Shown: piece after piece, positions 8,431 through 17,058 of the stretch
How the letters are laid out: each line of letters opens with the position of its first letter
How positions within the stretch are numbered: position 1 is the first letter of the stretch
Assembly (NCBI GenBank): GCA_039908105.1
Contig: JAMOBI010000007.1
Coordinates: 1-64,000 of the forward strand
Direction: 5' to 3'
DNA length: 64,000 nt
DNA from: Magnetaquiglobus sp039908105
Lineage (GTDB): Bacteria; Pseudomonadota; Magnetococcia; Magnetococcales; Magnetaquicoccaceae
Notes under the pieces: generated by a model
Told to the model about the DNA's origin: nothing
Database searches by the model: none
What the model saw: only the letters and a program-made list of their open reading frames with translations
Program-made: the position numbers and the translations under genes

Positions 8431-9521
8431 GGTTTGTTCTCCACCACCCGCACCCGATCCCCATCCTTGAGAAAGGCGCCACCGCTGGCAACGATTCGGG
8501 CGTCTTCAGCCAGACCGGAGAGAATTTCGATCCGCTCCTCCATTCGTCGTCCGGTGGTCACCTTGCGTCGCACCACCCGGTCGCCATCCTTGGGCAGTTC
8601 GAACAGATAGGTGAAGCCGTCGTGAAAGACCAGGGTCGACTGCGGCACGGTGAGCGCGCTGTGTGCGCCGATATGAATGGCACCTTGGGCAAACATCCCC
8701 GGCTTGAAGGGCGAACCGGCTGGAAGATCGAAATAGACCAATCCCTTGCGGCTCTCTGGATGGAGGGTGGGAGCCACCTGACGGGCGGTCGCCTCGATCG
8801 GCGCATGACCCGGCACCTCAAGTCGAGCGGTTTGACCCGGTTGAATGCGTCCGATCTGCCCATCGGTCACCTCGGCGCGCCATTCCAGACGCCCCTGGCG
8901 TACCAGCCGGAACAGCTCCGCACCCGGTTGTACCACCGCACCCAACGTGGCAGTGCGCGTCGAGATCACCCCGTCATCGGCGGCCACGATGCGCGTCTGG
9001 CGCAAACGGATCTCCTCGTGCTCCAGGGCGGCCTTGGCTGCGGCCACTTCGGCCTCCGCCGACTCCTCGGTGAGCCGATACTGGGTGACCTGTTGATCGG
9101 AGAAGGCGCCGATGCCATCCACCGATTTGACCCGGTTGGCATTGGAGCGCGCCAATGCCTGCGCCGCCTTGGCACGCGCGACAAAAGCCTTTTGTTGGGC
9201 GAGCGTGGCCTTGATGGTCTCATCGGAGAGTTTGACCAACTCCTGGCCGCGTTTAACCTCGCTGCCGACATCCACCAGAAGCTCGGCAATGGCCAATCCA
9301 CCGATCTCCGAGGAGACCAGCGCCTCCTGCCAGGCGAAGATCCCGCCCGAAACCAGCAGCGTCAGCGGCCAGGTGGCCGGCTCAGGTTGAGTCAGGGTAA
9401 CGGTCAAGGCGGCACGCTCCGTGTCGCCGGTCGCCCCTTTGTCGGCCAATGCACTCTTTGCCGTGGTCACCAGGAGCCATCCAGTCACAAAAACCGCCAT
9501 GGCCTGCAAAATTTTCTTCAT
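8427..9521 (-). CDS. RND efflux periplasmic adaptor (membrane fusion protein)
   Basis: This 364-residue protein should link the RND pump to an outer-membrane channel. It begins with a membrane-anchor or signal segment (residues 1-26, MKKILQAMAVFVTGWLLV). The half-lipoyl segment GLAIAELLVDVGSEVKRGQE and its partner DGVISTRTATLGAVVQPGAE flank an alpha-helical hairpin rich in Ala, Gln and Glu (about 100-155); a beta-barrel region and a C-terminal membrane-proximal domain (VRRKVTTGRRMEERIEILSGL) follow. It is the first gene of the operon and is divergent from a MarR gene across an intergenic region with paired inverted sites. Confidence 0.9.
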   Translation of the reverse strand: MKKILQAMAVFVTGWLLVTTAKSALADKGATGDTERAALTVTLTQPEPATWPLTLLVSGGIFAWQEALVSSEIGGLAIAELLVDVGSEVKRGQELVKLSDETIKATLAQQKAFVARAKAAQALARSNANRVKSVDGIGAFSDQQVTQYRLTEESAEAEVAAAKAALEHEEIRLRQTRIVAADDGVISTRTATLGAVVQPGAELFRLVRQGRLEWRAEVTDGQIGRIQPGQTARLEVPGHAPIEATARQVAPTLHPESRKGLVYFDLPAGSPFKPGMFAQGAIHIGAHSALTVPQSTLVFHDGFTYLFELPKDGDRVVRRKVTTGRRMEERIEILSGLAEDARIVASGGAFLKDGDRVRVVENKP

Positions 9522-9598
9522 CCTTTGTCCTGTTTTGCGAGATTGGTTGATCTTGGCTGGAACGATGCTAAAATAGCCTATCTTTGATTAAAGTTTGT

Positions 9599-9608
9599 TT
9601 ATCTTGCA
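9599..9608 (+). promoter_or_regulatory. Probable MarR operator, site 1
   Basis: TTATCTTGCA occurs here and again, in reverse orientation, at 9650-9659 within the 169-bp region between the divergent efflux operon and marR gene. Site 1 overlaps a perfect 10-bp palindrome TCTTGCAAGA (9602-9611). MarR dimers bind such short palindromes; assignment to this MarR is inferred from position. Confidence 0.5.
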
Positions 9609-9649
9609 AGAAAGTTTTCATTGCCATACTATGGAGGGAAACGATTCCA

Positions 9650-9659
9650 TGCAAGATAA
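9650..9659 (-). promoter_or_regulatory. Probable MarR operator, site 2
   Basis: TGCAAGATAA is the exact reverse complement of site 1. The centre-to-centre distance of about 51 bp is close to five helical turns, which would put two bound dimers on the same DNA face. The site lies 32 bp before the chosen marR start, so it could also serve autoregulation. Confidence 0.5.
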
Positions 9660-9690
9660 TTTTTGTAGAGGATTGTCAAGGGGGATTGTC

Positions 9691-10179
9691 ATGAGCATCT
9701 TTGTGCAGAACATCGTCAACGAGCATCGGGAGAACTGGCCGGAAGAGTTCGATCCTCTGGCATTGCCCTATGCCGTGACGTTCCATCGCGCGCATGGGCT
9801 GATGTATGGCCGGCAGTGTGCAGCCATGGCCACCTTTGATCTGACGCCGGCGGAGTTTGATGTCTTGGCCAGTTTGCGCCGTTCTTCGCCCCCACATGAG
9901 TTGACCCCTTCGCAACTGCGCCATGCCTTGCTGATCACCTCCGGTGGTTTGACCAAGGTGCTGCATCAGTTGACCGCGCGCGGTTTGATCGAACGTCCGG
10001 TCGGCAGCGGGGATCGCCGGGTCAAACCGGTGCGTCTGGCCAAACCCGCCTATCCGCTGATCGATCGGGCGATGCGCGAGGTGATGCAACAGACTCGCCA
10101 ACGTCTCGTGAAGTTCCTGACGGTCGAGGAGATTCGCGATCTGACGGCGTTGCTGACCAAATTGACGGAGGAGGAATGA
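9691..10179 (+). CDS. MarR-family transcriptional regulator
   Basis: The 162-residue protein has a MarR winged helix: FDLTPAEFDVLASLRRS, then LTPSQLRHALLITSGGLTKVLHQLTARGLIERPVGSGDRRVKPVRLA, which contains recognition helix, wing and the conserved D-R-R. The ATG at 9691 has AAGGGGG upstream; earlier in-frame starts at 9595 and 9649 would run through the operator-like sites and add residues outside the family. It is divergent from the RND operon and is the obvious candidate for its local, ligand-responsive repressor. A family A repeat begins 10 bp after its stop. Confidence 0.85.
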   Translation: MSIFVQNIVNEHRENWPEEFDPLALPYAVTFHRAHGLMYGRQCAAMATFDLTPAEFDVLASLRRSSPPHELTPSQLRHALLITSGGLTKVLHQLTARGLIERPVGSGDRRVKPVRLAKPAYPLIDRAMREVMQQTRQRLVKFLTVEEIRDLTALLTKLTEEE

Positions 10180-10189
10180 ATCTCGATTG

Positions 10190-10439
10190 TTAAACCGCAC
10201 CCAGCTTGGAATGTGTCGTTTTTATTTGTGAAAAAAAAGAGAGGGTCTGGGAGATTCCTCTCCCAGGGTTTTGCTTTTGACTTTAGCGCGCTTTTTTCAA
10301 GAAGCATTTTTCGCGCCTTTTCTAGAAAAATGCGCTGCGCGCCGCCTTCGTGAGCGTCGTTTTTTGCTGTTTGGAAACGACGCTCACATCTTGCACGCAG
10401 CCTTGCAAAAAACTACGCATCCCAAAGCAGGTGCGATTT
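10190..10439 (+). repeat. Family A repeat, full-length copy
   Basis: This 250-bp copy has both termini: TTAAACCGCACCCAGCTTGG at the left and CGCATCCCAAAGCAGGTGCG near the right end. Hairpin 1 is CTGGGAGA-TTCC-TCTCCCAG followed by GGTTTTGCTTTT, terminator-like for marR. Hairpin 2 is GCATTTTTC with GAAAAATGC. Hairpin 3 has a 13-bp stem, GTGAGCGTCGTTT (10350-10362) with its complement (10375-10387). No protein-coding signal is convincing. Confidence 0.9.
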
Positions 10440-10463
10440 GATTGAGATTCCGAGTGATGCCCG

Positions 10464-11678
10464 TCACTCCAGCTCATCCACCCCGACCCAACGGCCCGAG
10501 GGAATCTCGGCGAACGGATCGCGGGATGGCGTGGTGCTGTGAGCTGTAGGACCACGTTTGGTCGAACCGGTGCGTTGGGCGGTGGACGAACGGCCTGTGG
10601 TGGTCGGTTTGCGCTCTTTGATCGCACGCCAGACCGTGAAGGATTCATCGCCATCGATCTCCTCGATGGCACCGAGTTGTTCGGAGAGCAGTGCACCGTA
10701 ATCGAGAAAACGGTTGCCGACCAGCCAGAGCCGACCACCCGGCGTCAGAGACGCGCTGGCAGCGGACAGAAAGGCGAGGGTGGCGTCGTGATCGGTACGC
10801 AGGCCGCGATGAAACGGCGGATTGGTGACGATGACATCAAAGCGCTGCTGGCTTAAATGCGAACCGATGCCGTCTTCGGTGATCACCGCGCACCGTTCTT
10901 GAAGTTGATTGATCTCAACGGTACGTTTGGCGCAGTCAGTCGCGGTGATCAGATCATCGCTCAATATGACCCGCAACGTCTCGAACCGGCGCGCCAGGGT
11001 GGTTCCGATCACCCCGCAGCCGCATCCCCAATCAAGCAGGCGTTCGCCCGGAGATTCATCCTTCAGGCAATCCAGCAAAAGCAGGGTCGCCGGATCGATG
11101 GCCCGCCAGGAAAAGATGCCCGGTTTGACCGCGATCTTCAATGTTTCATGTTTCACATAGGCAAAGCCGTCGGCCTCGGGTTTGAAGGGGGTGCTTCTCC
11201 CCGGATCCGGCAGGGCGCGGCTTTGGTGGGTCAGGGTGTGCAGGCGCAAGTGCCCCTTGCAGAGCGCGGTTTCGCACTCGGAGAACCGTTTGGCGAGCGT
11301 GCGGATGCCGGACTCCCGTTCGCCGAAGAGCCACAGTTTTCCCTCTGGTGCCAGGGAGGCGAGTGCGGTTTCGATCGCCAATTTGGCGGCTTCGCGGCCT
11401 TGCGGCAGCTCCATCAGGAGATTGCGGGAGGAGTCTCCAGCGCTCGGGTGATCATCGAGCAGCAGCCGGACTCCCGGATGTTGCTGGCGGATGGCCTCGG
11501 CGAGCGAGGCACGCGCCACGACCACGCTGCCGGAAAAACCGGCATCGAGCAGGGCATCCAGTGGCGAGGGGGCGTCGAGCGGCCAGTGGACCAGGTGCAG
11601 GTGATCGAGTTGGTCGATCGGGCAGACCTCGGCCAAACCTGCGAAGAAACGTTGGATGGAGCGGGAGTCGGGCAGCAC
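10464..11678 (-). CDS. Class I SAM-dependent methyltransferase, RsmC/RlmG-like
   Basis: The 404-residue protein resembles the guanine-N2 rRNA methyltransferases RsmC and RlmG. An N-terminal half without intact SAM motifs (GKLWLFGERESGIRTLAKRF) is followed by a catalytic half with LLDWGCGCGVIG (SAM motif I) and VTNPPFHRG (the NPPF catalytic motif). This two-half arrangement is typical of RsmC. The last 55 residues are a Ser/Thr/Arg-rich low-complexity tail not expected in the family. Family A sequence lies behind the stop. Whether the target is 16S G1207 or 23S G1835 cannot be decided here. Confidence 0.8.
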   Translation of the reverse strand: MLPDSRSIQRFFAGLAEVCPIDQLDHLHLVHWPLDAPSPLDALLDAGFSGSVVVARASLAEAIRQQHPGVRLLLDDHPSAGDSSRNLLMELPQGREAAKLAIETALASLAPEGKLWLFGERESGIRTLAKRFSECETALCKGHLRLHTLTHQSRALPDPGRSTPFKPEADGFAYVKHETLKIAVKPGIFSWRAIDPATLLLLDCLKDESPGERLLDWGCGCGVIGTTLARRFETLRVILSDDLITATDCAKRTVEINQLQERCAVITEDGIGSHLSQQRFDVIVTNPPFHRGLRTDHDATLAFLSAASASLTPGGRLWLVGNRFLDYGALLSEQLGAIEEIDGDESFTVWRAIKERKPTTTGRSSTAQRTGSTKRGPTAHSTTPSRDPFAEIPSGRWVGVDELE

Positions 11679-11828
11679 GGGATACGCTCTGTTTAAGATG
11701 CAAAGTTTTGATTGTTACCGGGAGCCTGGGATCGAAGAGCCCCGTAGGGAAGACCTTTGTCTAACTTTTTCGACGTGTTTTTCTCATCCGCCGATCAGCA
11801 CCCCGTATCACTTTTCCGGCGTTTTCAC

Positions 11829-12959
11829 TCACCCGCCGATCGGCATCGGTTGCACCGGAACACCCTGAATCAATTCACGAAAGATGTCATGCACCGAAAC
11901 AACGCCGGTATGCCGGGTGGCGTTGGTGCCGGTGAAAACAAGACCGTTCTCCATATCCCCCTGCTGGGCGCGATGCAATGCCAACGCGATGCAGAAGGTC
12001 TCCTTCTCCTCGCGACAGCGACAGGCATCCAGACAGGTGGCGATGCACTGATTGGCCACCTCGCCGCCACGCAGCAACGTGTTGGTGAAGGTGGTCTTCA
12101 AGGCGCGTCCGGGCAGCCCCGCCGGAGAGTCAACGATCACCACGTCCCCTTCCTTGGCATCGATGAAGGCCTGCTTGAAACTGTCGTGGGCGTCGCACTC
12201 ATAGGTGCAGATGAAGCGGCTGGCCATCTGCACACCCTTGGCACCCAGTGAGAAGGCGTGGTCGATATCCTTGCGATCCCAGATGCCGCCGGCTGTGACG
12301 ATCGGGATCTCATCCGCGTATTCGGTGAGCGACCATTCGGCCAACTCCGGCACCACGGTATCGGTGTCGTATTCAACGGAGAAGAGCTGTTGGGCGGTTT
12401 TGACCCCCAGATGACCCCCGGCGCGGTTCGGATCCTCGAAGACGATGGCATCGGGCAGCCGCTTGTAGAGCTTGTGCCAACGCTTGGCCAACAGCTTGGC
12501 CGCACGCAGAGAGGAGATGATCGGGATCAACGCGGTTTTGGGATTGGCGGTGGCGAACTCCGGCAGACGCAACGGCAGGCCGGCACCCGAGATGATCATC
12601 TGTGCGCCGTGCTCCACCGAGGTGCGCACCATGGCCTCGAAATCGCGGATCGCCACCATGCAGTTGACGCCGATGAGTCCCGAAGGACTGGCCGCGCGCG
12701 CCAGTTGCAGCTCATCGATGAGCGCCTTGACGTTGGCGCGGTAGTAGTCGCGACCTTTTTCGTAATATTTCGAGGCCAAAGAGAGGGCTACGGTAGCGAT
12801 CACCCCGACGCCGCCCTCGTTGGCCACGGCTGCGGCCAAACGATGGGCCGAAACGCGCACGCCCATGCCGCCCTGAATGATCGGCACCGGAACGGTATAC
12901 TCGCCGATGCGCAAAGGTGGCAAGGGCGGCAGGGTCGGCTGATCAGCAATCTGGATCAT
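11829..12959 (-). CDS. Nitronate monooxygenase-like flavin oxidoreductase
   Basis: This 376-residue TIM-barrel flavoprotein belongs to the 2-nitropropane dioxygenase/NMO family, which uses FMN to oxidise alkyl nitronates or related substrates. The start VPIIQGGMGVRVSAHRLAAA is the FMN-binding strand 1 motif; FEDPNRAGGHLG and IPIVTAGGIWDRKDIDHAF are the later phosphate-binding loops, then AKGVQMASRFICTYEC. A Cys-rich stretch CLDACRCREEKETFC near residues 315-330 is present in a subgroup of these proteins and could bind metal. A shorter NMO-like gene is at 49478. The true substrate is unknown. Confidence 0.8.
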   Translation of the reverse strand: MIQIADQPTLPPLPPLRIGEYTVPVPIIQGGMGVRVSAHRLAAAVANEGGVGVIATVALSLASKYYEKGRDYYRANVKALIDELQLARAASPSGLIGVNCMVAIRDFEAMVRTSVEHGAQMIISGAGLPLRLPEFATANPKTALIPIISSLRAAKLLAKRWHKLYKRLPDAIVFEDPNRAGGHLGVKTAQQLFSVEYDTDTVVPELAEWSLTEYADEIPIVTAGGIWDRKDIDHAFSLGAKGVQMASRFICTYECDAHDSFKQAFIDAKEGDVVIVDSPAGLPGRALKTTFTNTLLRGGEVANQCIATCLDACRCREEKETFCIALALHRAQQGDMENGLVFTGTNATRHTGVVSVHDIFRELIQGVPVQPMPIGG

Positions 12960-13058
12960 GAAACGTACATCCTAATAAAAAAAGACTTCCAAGTCGAATC
13001 TTGGCGAAATCGTCCAAGCTGATCCATCGCCACCCGTGCAAGCGCCGGGATGGGGGAT

Positions 13059-14102
13059 TCACCAAGTGGCCCAATCGGGTTTGCGCGCCACCACCCGCAG
13101 TTCGCCGCAGGTCAATTCGCGTTCCGCCTCCACGTCCGTGGGATGGACGACGCCCAAGCCGCTCCGTTGCCCCTGTCCCGGAGTCACGCTGGTCAAAACG
13201 CCCGTCTCCTTGCCACTCGGCAGGAGAATGGGTGTTCCCGGCGCGACTTCAGCACCAGCGGACAGCATGAGGGAATAGACCCTTTTTTTCAAGGTGCCGC
13301 GATGATGGGTGCGTGCGGTGGTCTCCTGTCCGACGTAGCACCCCTTGGCGAAATCCACGCCGTTCATCTCCAGCAGGCCACTTTCCAACGGCAGAGTCAC
13401 CTCGGGGATGAATTCGCTGCCGCCGCGCGGCAGGGCCAGAGCGATGCGATACCCCTCCCAGGCGGTAAATCCCGCCGGAGGGATCCGCTTGACCAGTTTT
13501 TCCCACCAGGTGGCGATATCAGCGGATGGAACCAGCAGTCGCCAGCCGAATGCAACGTGACGCGGATCGCGCCACAGGCGGATCCCGGGTTCAAGGGCCA
13601 TGGTATCACCCAATGCGGCCTCGGCAATCGGGAACTCCGGAAAGATCCCCTGCAACACCCGTTCGGCCTCGGGACCGGCGATGGTCAATAGGGCCGGATC
13701 GGGATCCACTTCGATGCGGATTTTGGCACGCAGGATGAATTGTGCCAGCCGGCGGGCTAGAGGGGCGGCAGCGCCGGGCTCGGTGATCAACAGCAGCCGG
13801 TCGCCGTCGCCAATCAGGGTGAAATCCCATAAAAAGCGTCCCTGCGGCGTGAGATGGGCGGCGTAGAGGCTCTTTTGTGGCGTGACCCGTTTGACCTGAT
13901 TGGTGATCAGTCCGCCGAGAAAGTCATAAATGTTTTCGCCCAAAAGAGCGACCGCTTCCATATGACTCGAGTCCACCAGCGCCACGTCATCCCGCAGCGC
14001 ACGCAGTTCGGCCTGTGGATCTCCGAAGTGCGCCGGCACCGACGCGGCACGGTCCGAACTCCAGGCAATGCGCGCTCCGAAATGAGATTCAAGCCGACTC
14101 AT
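13059..14102 (-). CDS. ygfZ: Folate-binding Fe-S cluster maintenance protein YgfZ
   Basis: The 347-residue product has the GcvT-like aminomethyltransferase fold and the diagnostic YgfZ motif KGCYVGQETTARTHHRG, whose Cys is the family signature. YgfZ/IBA57 proteins bind tetrahydrofolate and help assemble or repair certain [4Fe-4S] enzymes such as MiaB. The ATG at 14102 has AAGGAG upstream; 53 residues of open frame ahead of it are not family-like. It is divergent from thiC, itself a [4Fe-4S] radical enzyme, across 137 bp. Confidence 0.9.
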   Translation of the reverse strand: MSRLESHFGARIAWSSDRAASVPAHFGDPQAELRALRDDVALVDSSHMEAVALLGENIYDFLGGLITNQVKRVTPQKSLYAAHLTPQGRFLWDFTLIGDGDRLLLITEPGAAAPLARRLAQFILRAKIRIEVDPDPALLTIAGPEAERVLQGIFPEFPIAEAALGDTMALEPGIRLWRDPRHVAFGWRLLVPSADIATWWEKLVKRIPPAGFTAWEGYRIALALPRGGSEFIPEVTLPLESGLLEMNGVDFAKGCYVGQETTARTHHRGTLKKRVYSLMLSAGAEVAPGTPILLPSGKETGVLTSVTPGQGQRSGLGVVHPTDVEAERELTCGELRVVARKPDWATW

Positions 14103-14239
14103 GGGAAAACTCCTTGTGAATGATGGACTGGGGTTGGCACAATTGGGTCGGGCGCGGCTTTTTTCGATCCGCAGCGCGGGATCTTCAAAGATTGACGCCT
14201 CATTTCTCATTGGACACATCATCTCGCCAAGGAGTTCGC

Positions 14240-15649
14240 ATGAGCGCATTTCGCTCCGCATGGATTGAGGACCGTATCGGAAACGTTACCCAGATGCATT
14301 ACGCGCGGCAAGGTCAAATCACGCCGGAAATGGCTTTCGTGGCCCAGGAGGAGGGGTTGGACCCCGAGTTGGTGTGCGCCGAGGTGGCGCGTGGGCGAAT
14401 GGTGATCCCGGCCAACATCCGCCATCCGGAGTCGCGTCCGGTAGCGATCGGCATTGCTGCACGCTGCAAGATCAACGCGAACATCGGCAATTCGCAGATC
14501 TCCTCCGGATTGGATGAGGAGGTGGAAAAACTGCGTTTGTCGCTCCACTATGGGGCGGATACGGTGATGGATCTCTCCACCGGCAAGCGGATTCGGGAGA
14601 TTCGCGAGGCGATCCTGCGCCATTCGCCGGTGCCGATCGGTACGGTGCCGATTTACGAGGCGGTGGAACGGGTGCCGGACGTGCGCGCTCTGACCCCGGA
14701 GATCATGTTGCAGGTGATCGAGGAGCAGGCGGCCCAGGGGGTGGACTACATGACGGTCCACTGCGGGGTCACGTTGGAGGTGTTGCCGCTGATCGAATCG
14801 CGCATCACCAAAATCGTGTCGCGCGGCGGGGCGTTGATGGCGCAGTGGATGCTCTATCACGAACAGGAAAACCCGCTTTTCACCCACTTCGATGCCTTGC
14901 TGGAGATCTGCAAGCGCTACGATGTCACCTTGTCGCTGGGCGACGGGTTGCGTCCGGGGTGTCTGCACGATGCCTCGGATGCTGCGCAGTTCACCGAGCT
15001 GCGCATTCTGGGCGAGCTGACCCAGCGGGCCTGGCAGGCGGATGTGCAGGTGATGATCGAGGGGCCGGGGCATGTGCCGTTGGATCAGATCGAGGCCAAC
15101 ATGGAGAAGGAGCGCGAGCTGTGCCACGAGGCGCCGTTCTATGTATTGGGTCCGTTGGTGACCGATATCGCGGCGGGTTATGATCACATCGCCTCGGCGA
15201 TTGGCGGGGCGGTGGCGGCCTGGAAAGGGGCGTCGATGCTCTGTTATGTGACACCGAAGGAGCATTTGGGATTGCCGAATGCCGAGGATGTGCGGGCCGG
15301 TATCATCGCCTACAAGATCGCCGCGCACGCCGCCGACATCGCCCGGCATCGACCGGGTGCGCGCGATCGCGACGATGCGATGAGTCGCGCCCGGTTCGGT
15401 TTTGACTGGAATCGGCAGTTTGAGTTGGCGTTGGATCCGGAGCGTGCCCGGGAGTATCACGACGAGACCTTGCCGGAGAATGCCCACAAGAGTGCGGAGT
15501 TCTGTTCGATGTGCGGCCCGCGTTTTTGTGCCTACAAGCTCTCTCAGGATGTGGCCGAGAAGTCGCGTCATCTGGCCGAGCGGTTCACGCCGGATTTCTG
15601 TCCGCAGACCGGTGATGGGGCCAGGATCAAGATGGCGGCCAATGGGTAG
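14240..15649 (+). CDS. thiC: Phosphomethylpyrimidine synthase ThiC
   Basis: ThiC converts 5-aminoimidazole ribotide into the hydroxymethylpyrimidine phosphate of thiamine by radical SAM chemistry. The product is 469 aa, the short form without the extra N-terminal domain of the E. coli enzyme. The C-terminal CSMCGPRFC (CxxCxxxxC) binds the [4Fe-4S] cluster. The chosen ATG at 14240 is preceded by AAGGAG, and 40 residues of in-frame sequence upstream are not ThiC-like. The 137-bp leader shows no recognisable TPP riboswitch. A degenerate family A repeat begins within about 10 bp of the stop. Confidence 0.95.
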   Translation: MSAFRSAWIEDRIGNVTQMHYARQGQITPEMAFVAQEEGLDPELVCAEVARGRMVIPANIRHPESRPVAIGIAARCKINANIGNSQISSGLDEEVEKLRLSLHYGADTVMDLSTGKRIREIREAILRHSPVPIGTVPIYEAVERVPDVRALTPEIMLQVIEEQAAQGVDYMTVHCGVTLEVLPLIESRITKIVSRGGALMAQWMLYHEQENPLFTHFDALLEICKRYDVTLSLGDGLRPGCLHDASDAAQFTELRILGELTQRAWQADVQVMIEGPGHVPLDQIEANMEKERELCHEAPFYVLGPLVTDIAAGYDHIASAIGGAVAAWKGASMLCYVTPKEHLGLPNAEDVRAGIIAYKIAAHAADIARHRPGARDRDDAMSRARFGFDWNRQFELALDPERAREYHDETLPENAHKSAEFCSMCGPRFCAYKLSQDVAEKSRHLAERFTPDFCPQTGDGARIKMAANG

Positions 15650-15659
15650 CTGGACCAGC

Positions 15660-15850
15660 CAAACAGCACTTGGCGAGGATGTGTAGCTGTTACTGGTGAA
15701 AAAAAGAGAGGGTCTGGGAGATTCATCTCCCAGGGTTTTGCTTTTGACTTTAGCGCGCTCTTTTCAAGAAGCATTTTTCGCGGTTTGTGCGAAAAATGCG
15801 CCGCGCGCGGCTTGGCAGAAAATGACGCATCTCAACATGGTTGCGGTATC
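15660..15850 (+). repeat. Family A repeat, copy without hairpin 3
   Basis: The core AGAGAGGGTCTGGGAGATTC with hairpin 1 is intact, and hairpin 2 is extended to 11 bp (GCATTTTTCGC with GCGAAAAATGC). The segment that forms hairpin 3 in other copies is absent; CGCGGCTTGGCAGAAAATGA runs straight into the right end. Both termini are degenerate. Confidence 0.85.
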
Positions 15851-15917
15851 GTTGATGCCGTTGATCCTATGAACAACGGTGGTGGCCTTTTGCCCGCTGG
15901 AACAGGTATCGGCACGC

Positions 15918-16919
15918 ATGCCGGAGTTCATCCCTTTATATCGCCCGGATTTGACGAGCGCTGATCAACAGGCGCTGCTGGATCAGCTGGAGCGCGCGCC
16001 GTTTGTCGATGGGGAGGCCGTACGTGTCTGGGAGGCGGGCTGGGAGCGGCAATGGGGGCGGCGTGCCGTGGCGTTTGCCGGCCATGACGAGGCGGTGCGC
16101 TGTTTGAAGGAGATTCTGGGCTGGCGTTCCGGGGATGCGGTGGGGGTCGATCCGCTGCTCGATCCGGCCTGGAGTGAGGCGCTGGCAGCCAATTGGCTGC
16201 AGGCGGTCTGGCGCGACATCGACCCGCAGACGGGGCAAGCGTGCAGGGAGCCGGTTGCGCATCCGCAAGCCACCGCTCCCCTGCGCGCCGTGGTGGTGAA
16301 CCACCCGTTCGGGCTGCCGGCCCTTCTGCCGGATCCGGCCTGGCTGGTGATCGAGGAGATCTCCGCGCTGGTGCAGCCCCTGCCGGGAGTGGGGCAGGGG
16401 GCGGTGCAGCTGGTCAACGGCGCCGGGCCGCGTATTTTGCCGGTCGGGACCGGATGTCTGCTCCTCTCGACCGATGAACCCCTGATCGAAGCCCTGCTGA
16501 AAAAAAGATCCCGGCCACCGGGTGCGGCAGCCTGCGCGTTGGGCAGCGCGTTGCTGGCAGCGATGCCCGCACGGCTGGCACGACGCCGGGAGCTGGCCGA
16601 ACGCTTTTTGGGATTGCGGCTGCGGGGTTTTGGGAAACTCCCGGACAATCCGGTCGGGGGGCGGGCTTGGGAGCTGTTTCACCTGCTCATGCGCGATGCG
16701 GAGGTGTCAACCGCGCTGCAAGCCTTTCTGCATAAGGCCGGCATCGGCTGTGGCACGCCGCTCTGGTACACCCCCCGCCTGCCCGAAGGGGTTGTTCTGC
16801 CCGGCCTGCAAGCCTGCCAACGCCATGCCCTGGCAATACCGCTCTATGCCGCGCTCTCGGATCCGGAGGCCAAAAAAATCATCAACCGGATCCATCGCTG
16901 GGCGGAGCGGTGTCAGTGA
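15918..16919 (+). CDS. DegT/DnrJ/EryC1-fold protein lacking the PLP lysine (probable non-catalytic homologue)
   Basis: The 333-residue product begins FIPLYRPDLTSADQQALLDQ, characteristic of DegT/StrS sugar aminotransferases, and WLVIEEISALVQPLPG aligns with their VIEDAAQA cofactor-binding strand. Where the family has an S-x-x-x-T-K Schiff-base lysine the sequence reads PRILPVGTGCLLLSTDEP, with no lysine. The usual glycine- and Thr-rich N-terminal PLP phosphate site (SGTAAL) reads AGHDEAVRC. It is therefore probably not an aminotransferase. GTG codons at 15879 and 15882 would give slightly longer products. It stands alone between repeats, so context gives no role. Confidence 0.6.
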   Translation: MPEFIPLYRPDLTSADQQALLDQLERAPFVDGEAVRVWEAGWERQWGRRAVAFAGHDEAVRCLKEILGWRSGDAVGVDPLLDPAWSEALAANWLQAVWRDIDPQTGQACREPVAHPQATAPLRAVVVNHPFGLPALLPDPAWLVIEEISALVQPLPGVGQGAVQLVNGAGPRILPVGTGCLLLSTDEPLIEALLKKRSRPPGAAACALGSALLAAMPARLARRRELAERFLGLRLRGFGKLPDNPVGGRAWELFHLLMRDAEVSTALQAFLHKAGIGCGTPLWYTPRLPEGVVLPGLQACQRHALAIPLYAALSDPEAKKIINRIHRWAERCQ

Positions 16920-16970
16920 ACCGCGGTCATGCGTGCGTTCAGATCAAGCCATGCGGTGAGATGCTTGCCC

Positions 16971-17013
16971 TCCCCGGTTGGGGGGTGAGGGGGTTCTCCC
17001 CCCATCATGCAAG
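16971..17013 (+). repeat. Family B short GC-rich hairpin repeat
   Basis: TCCCCGGTTGGGGGGTGAGG continues into GGGTTCTCCCCCCATCATGCAA. GGGGG-TTCT-CCCCC forms the hairpin. The copy at 35113-35157 is nearly identical over more than 30 bp. It lies between the DegT-like gene and the convergent zeta-like toxin gene. Confidence 0.7.
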
Positions 17014-17058
17014 ATTGGATGGCGGCACGGGTGGTATCGGTCATGGGGTAGGGGATCT

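Noticed and set aside
14103..14239. Possible TPP riboswitch before thiC
   Set aside because: The conserved CTGAGA and the ACCTGATCTGGATAAT-type element are absent from the 137-bp leader.
14219..15571. 450-codon minus-strand frame opposite thiC
   Set aside because: Antisense shadow; thiC carries all expected catalytic motifs.
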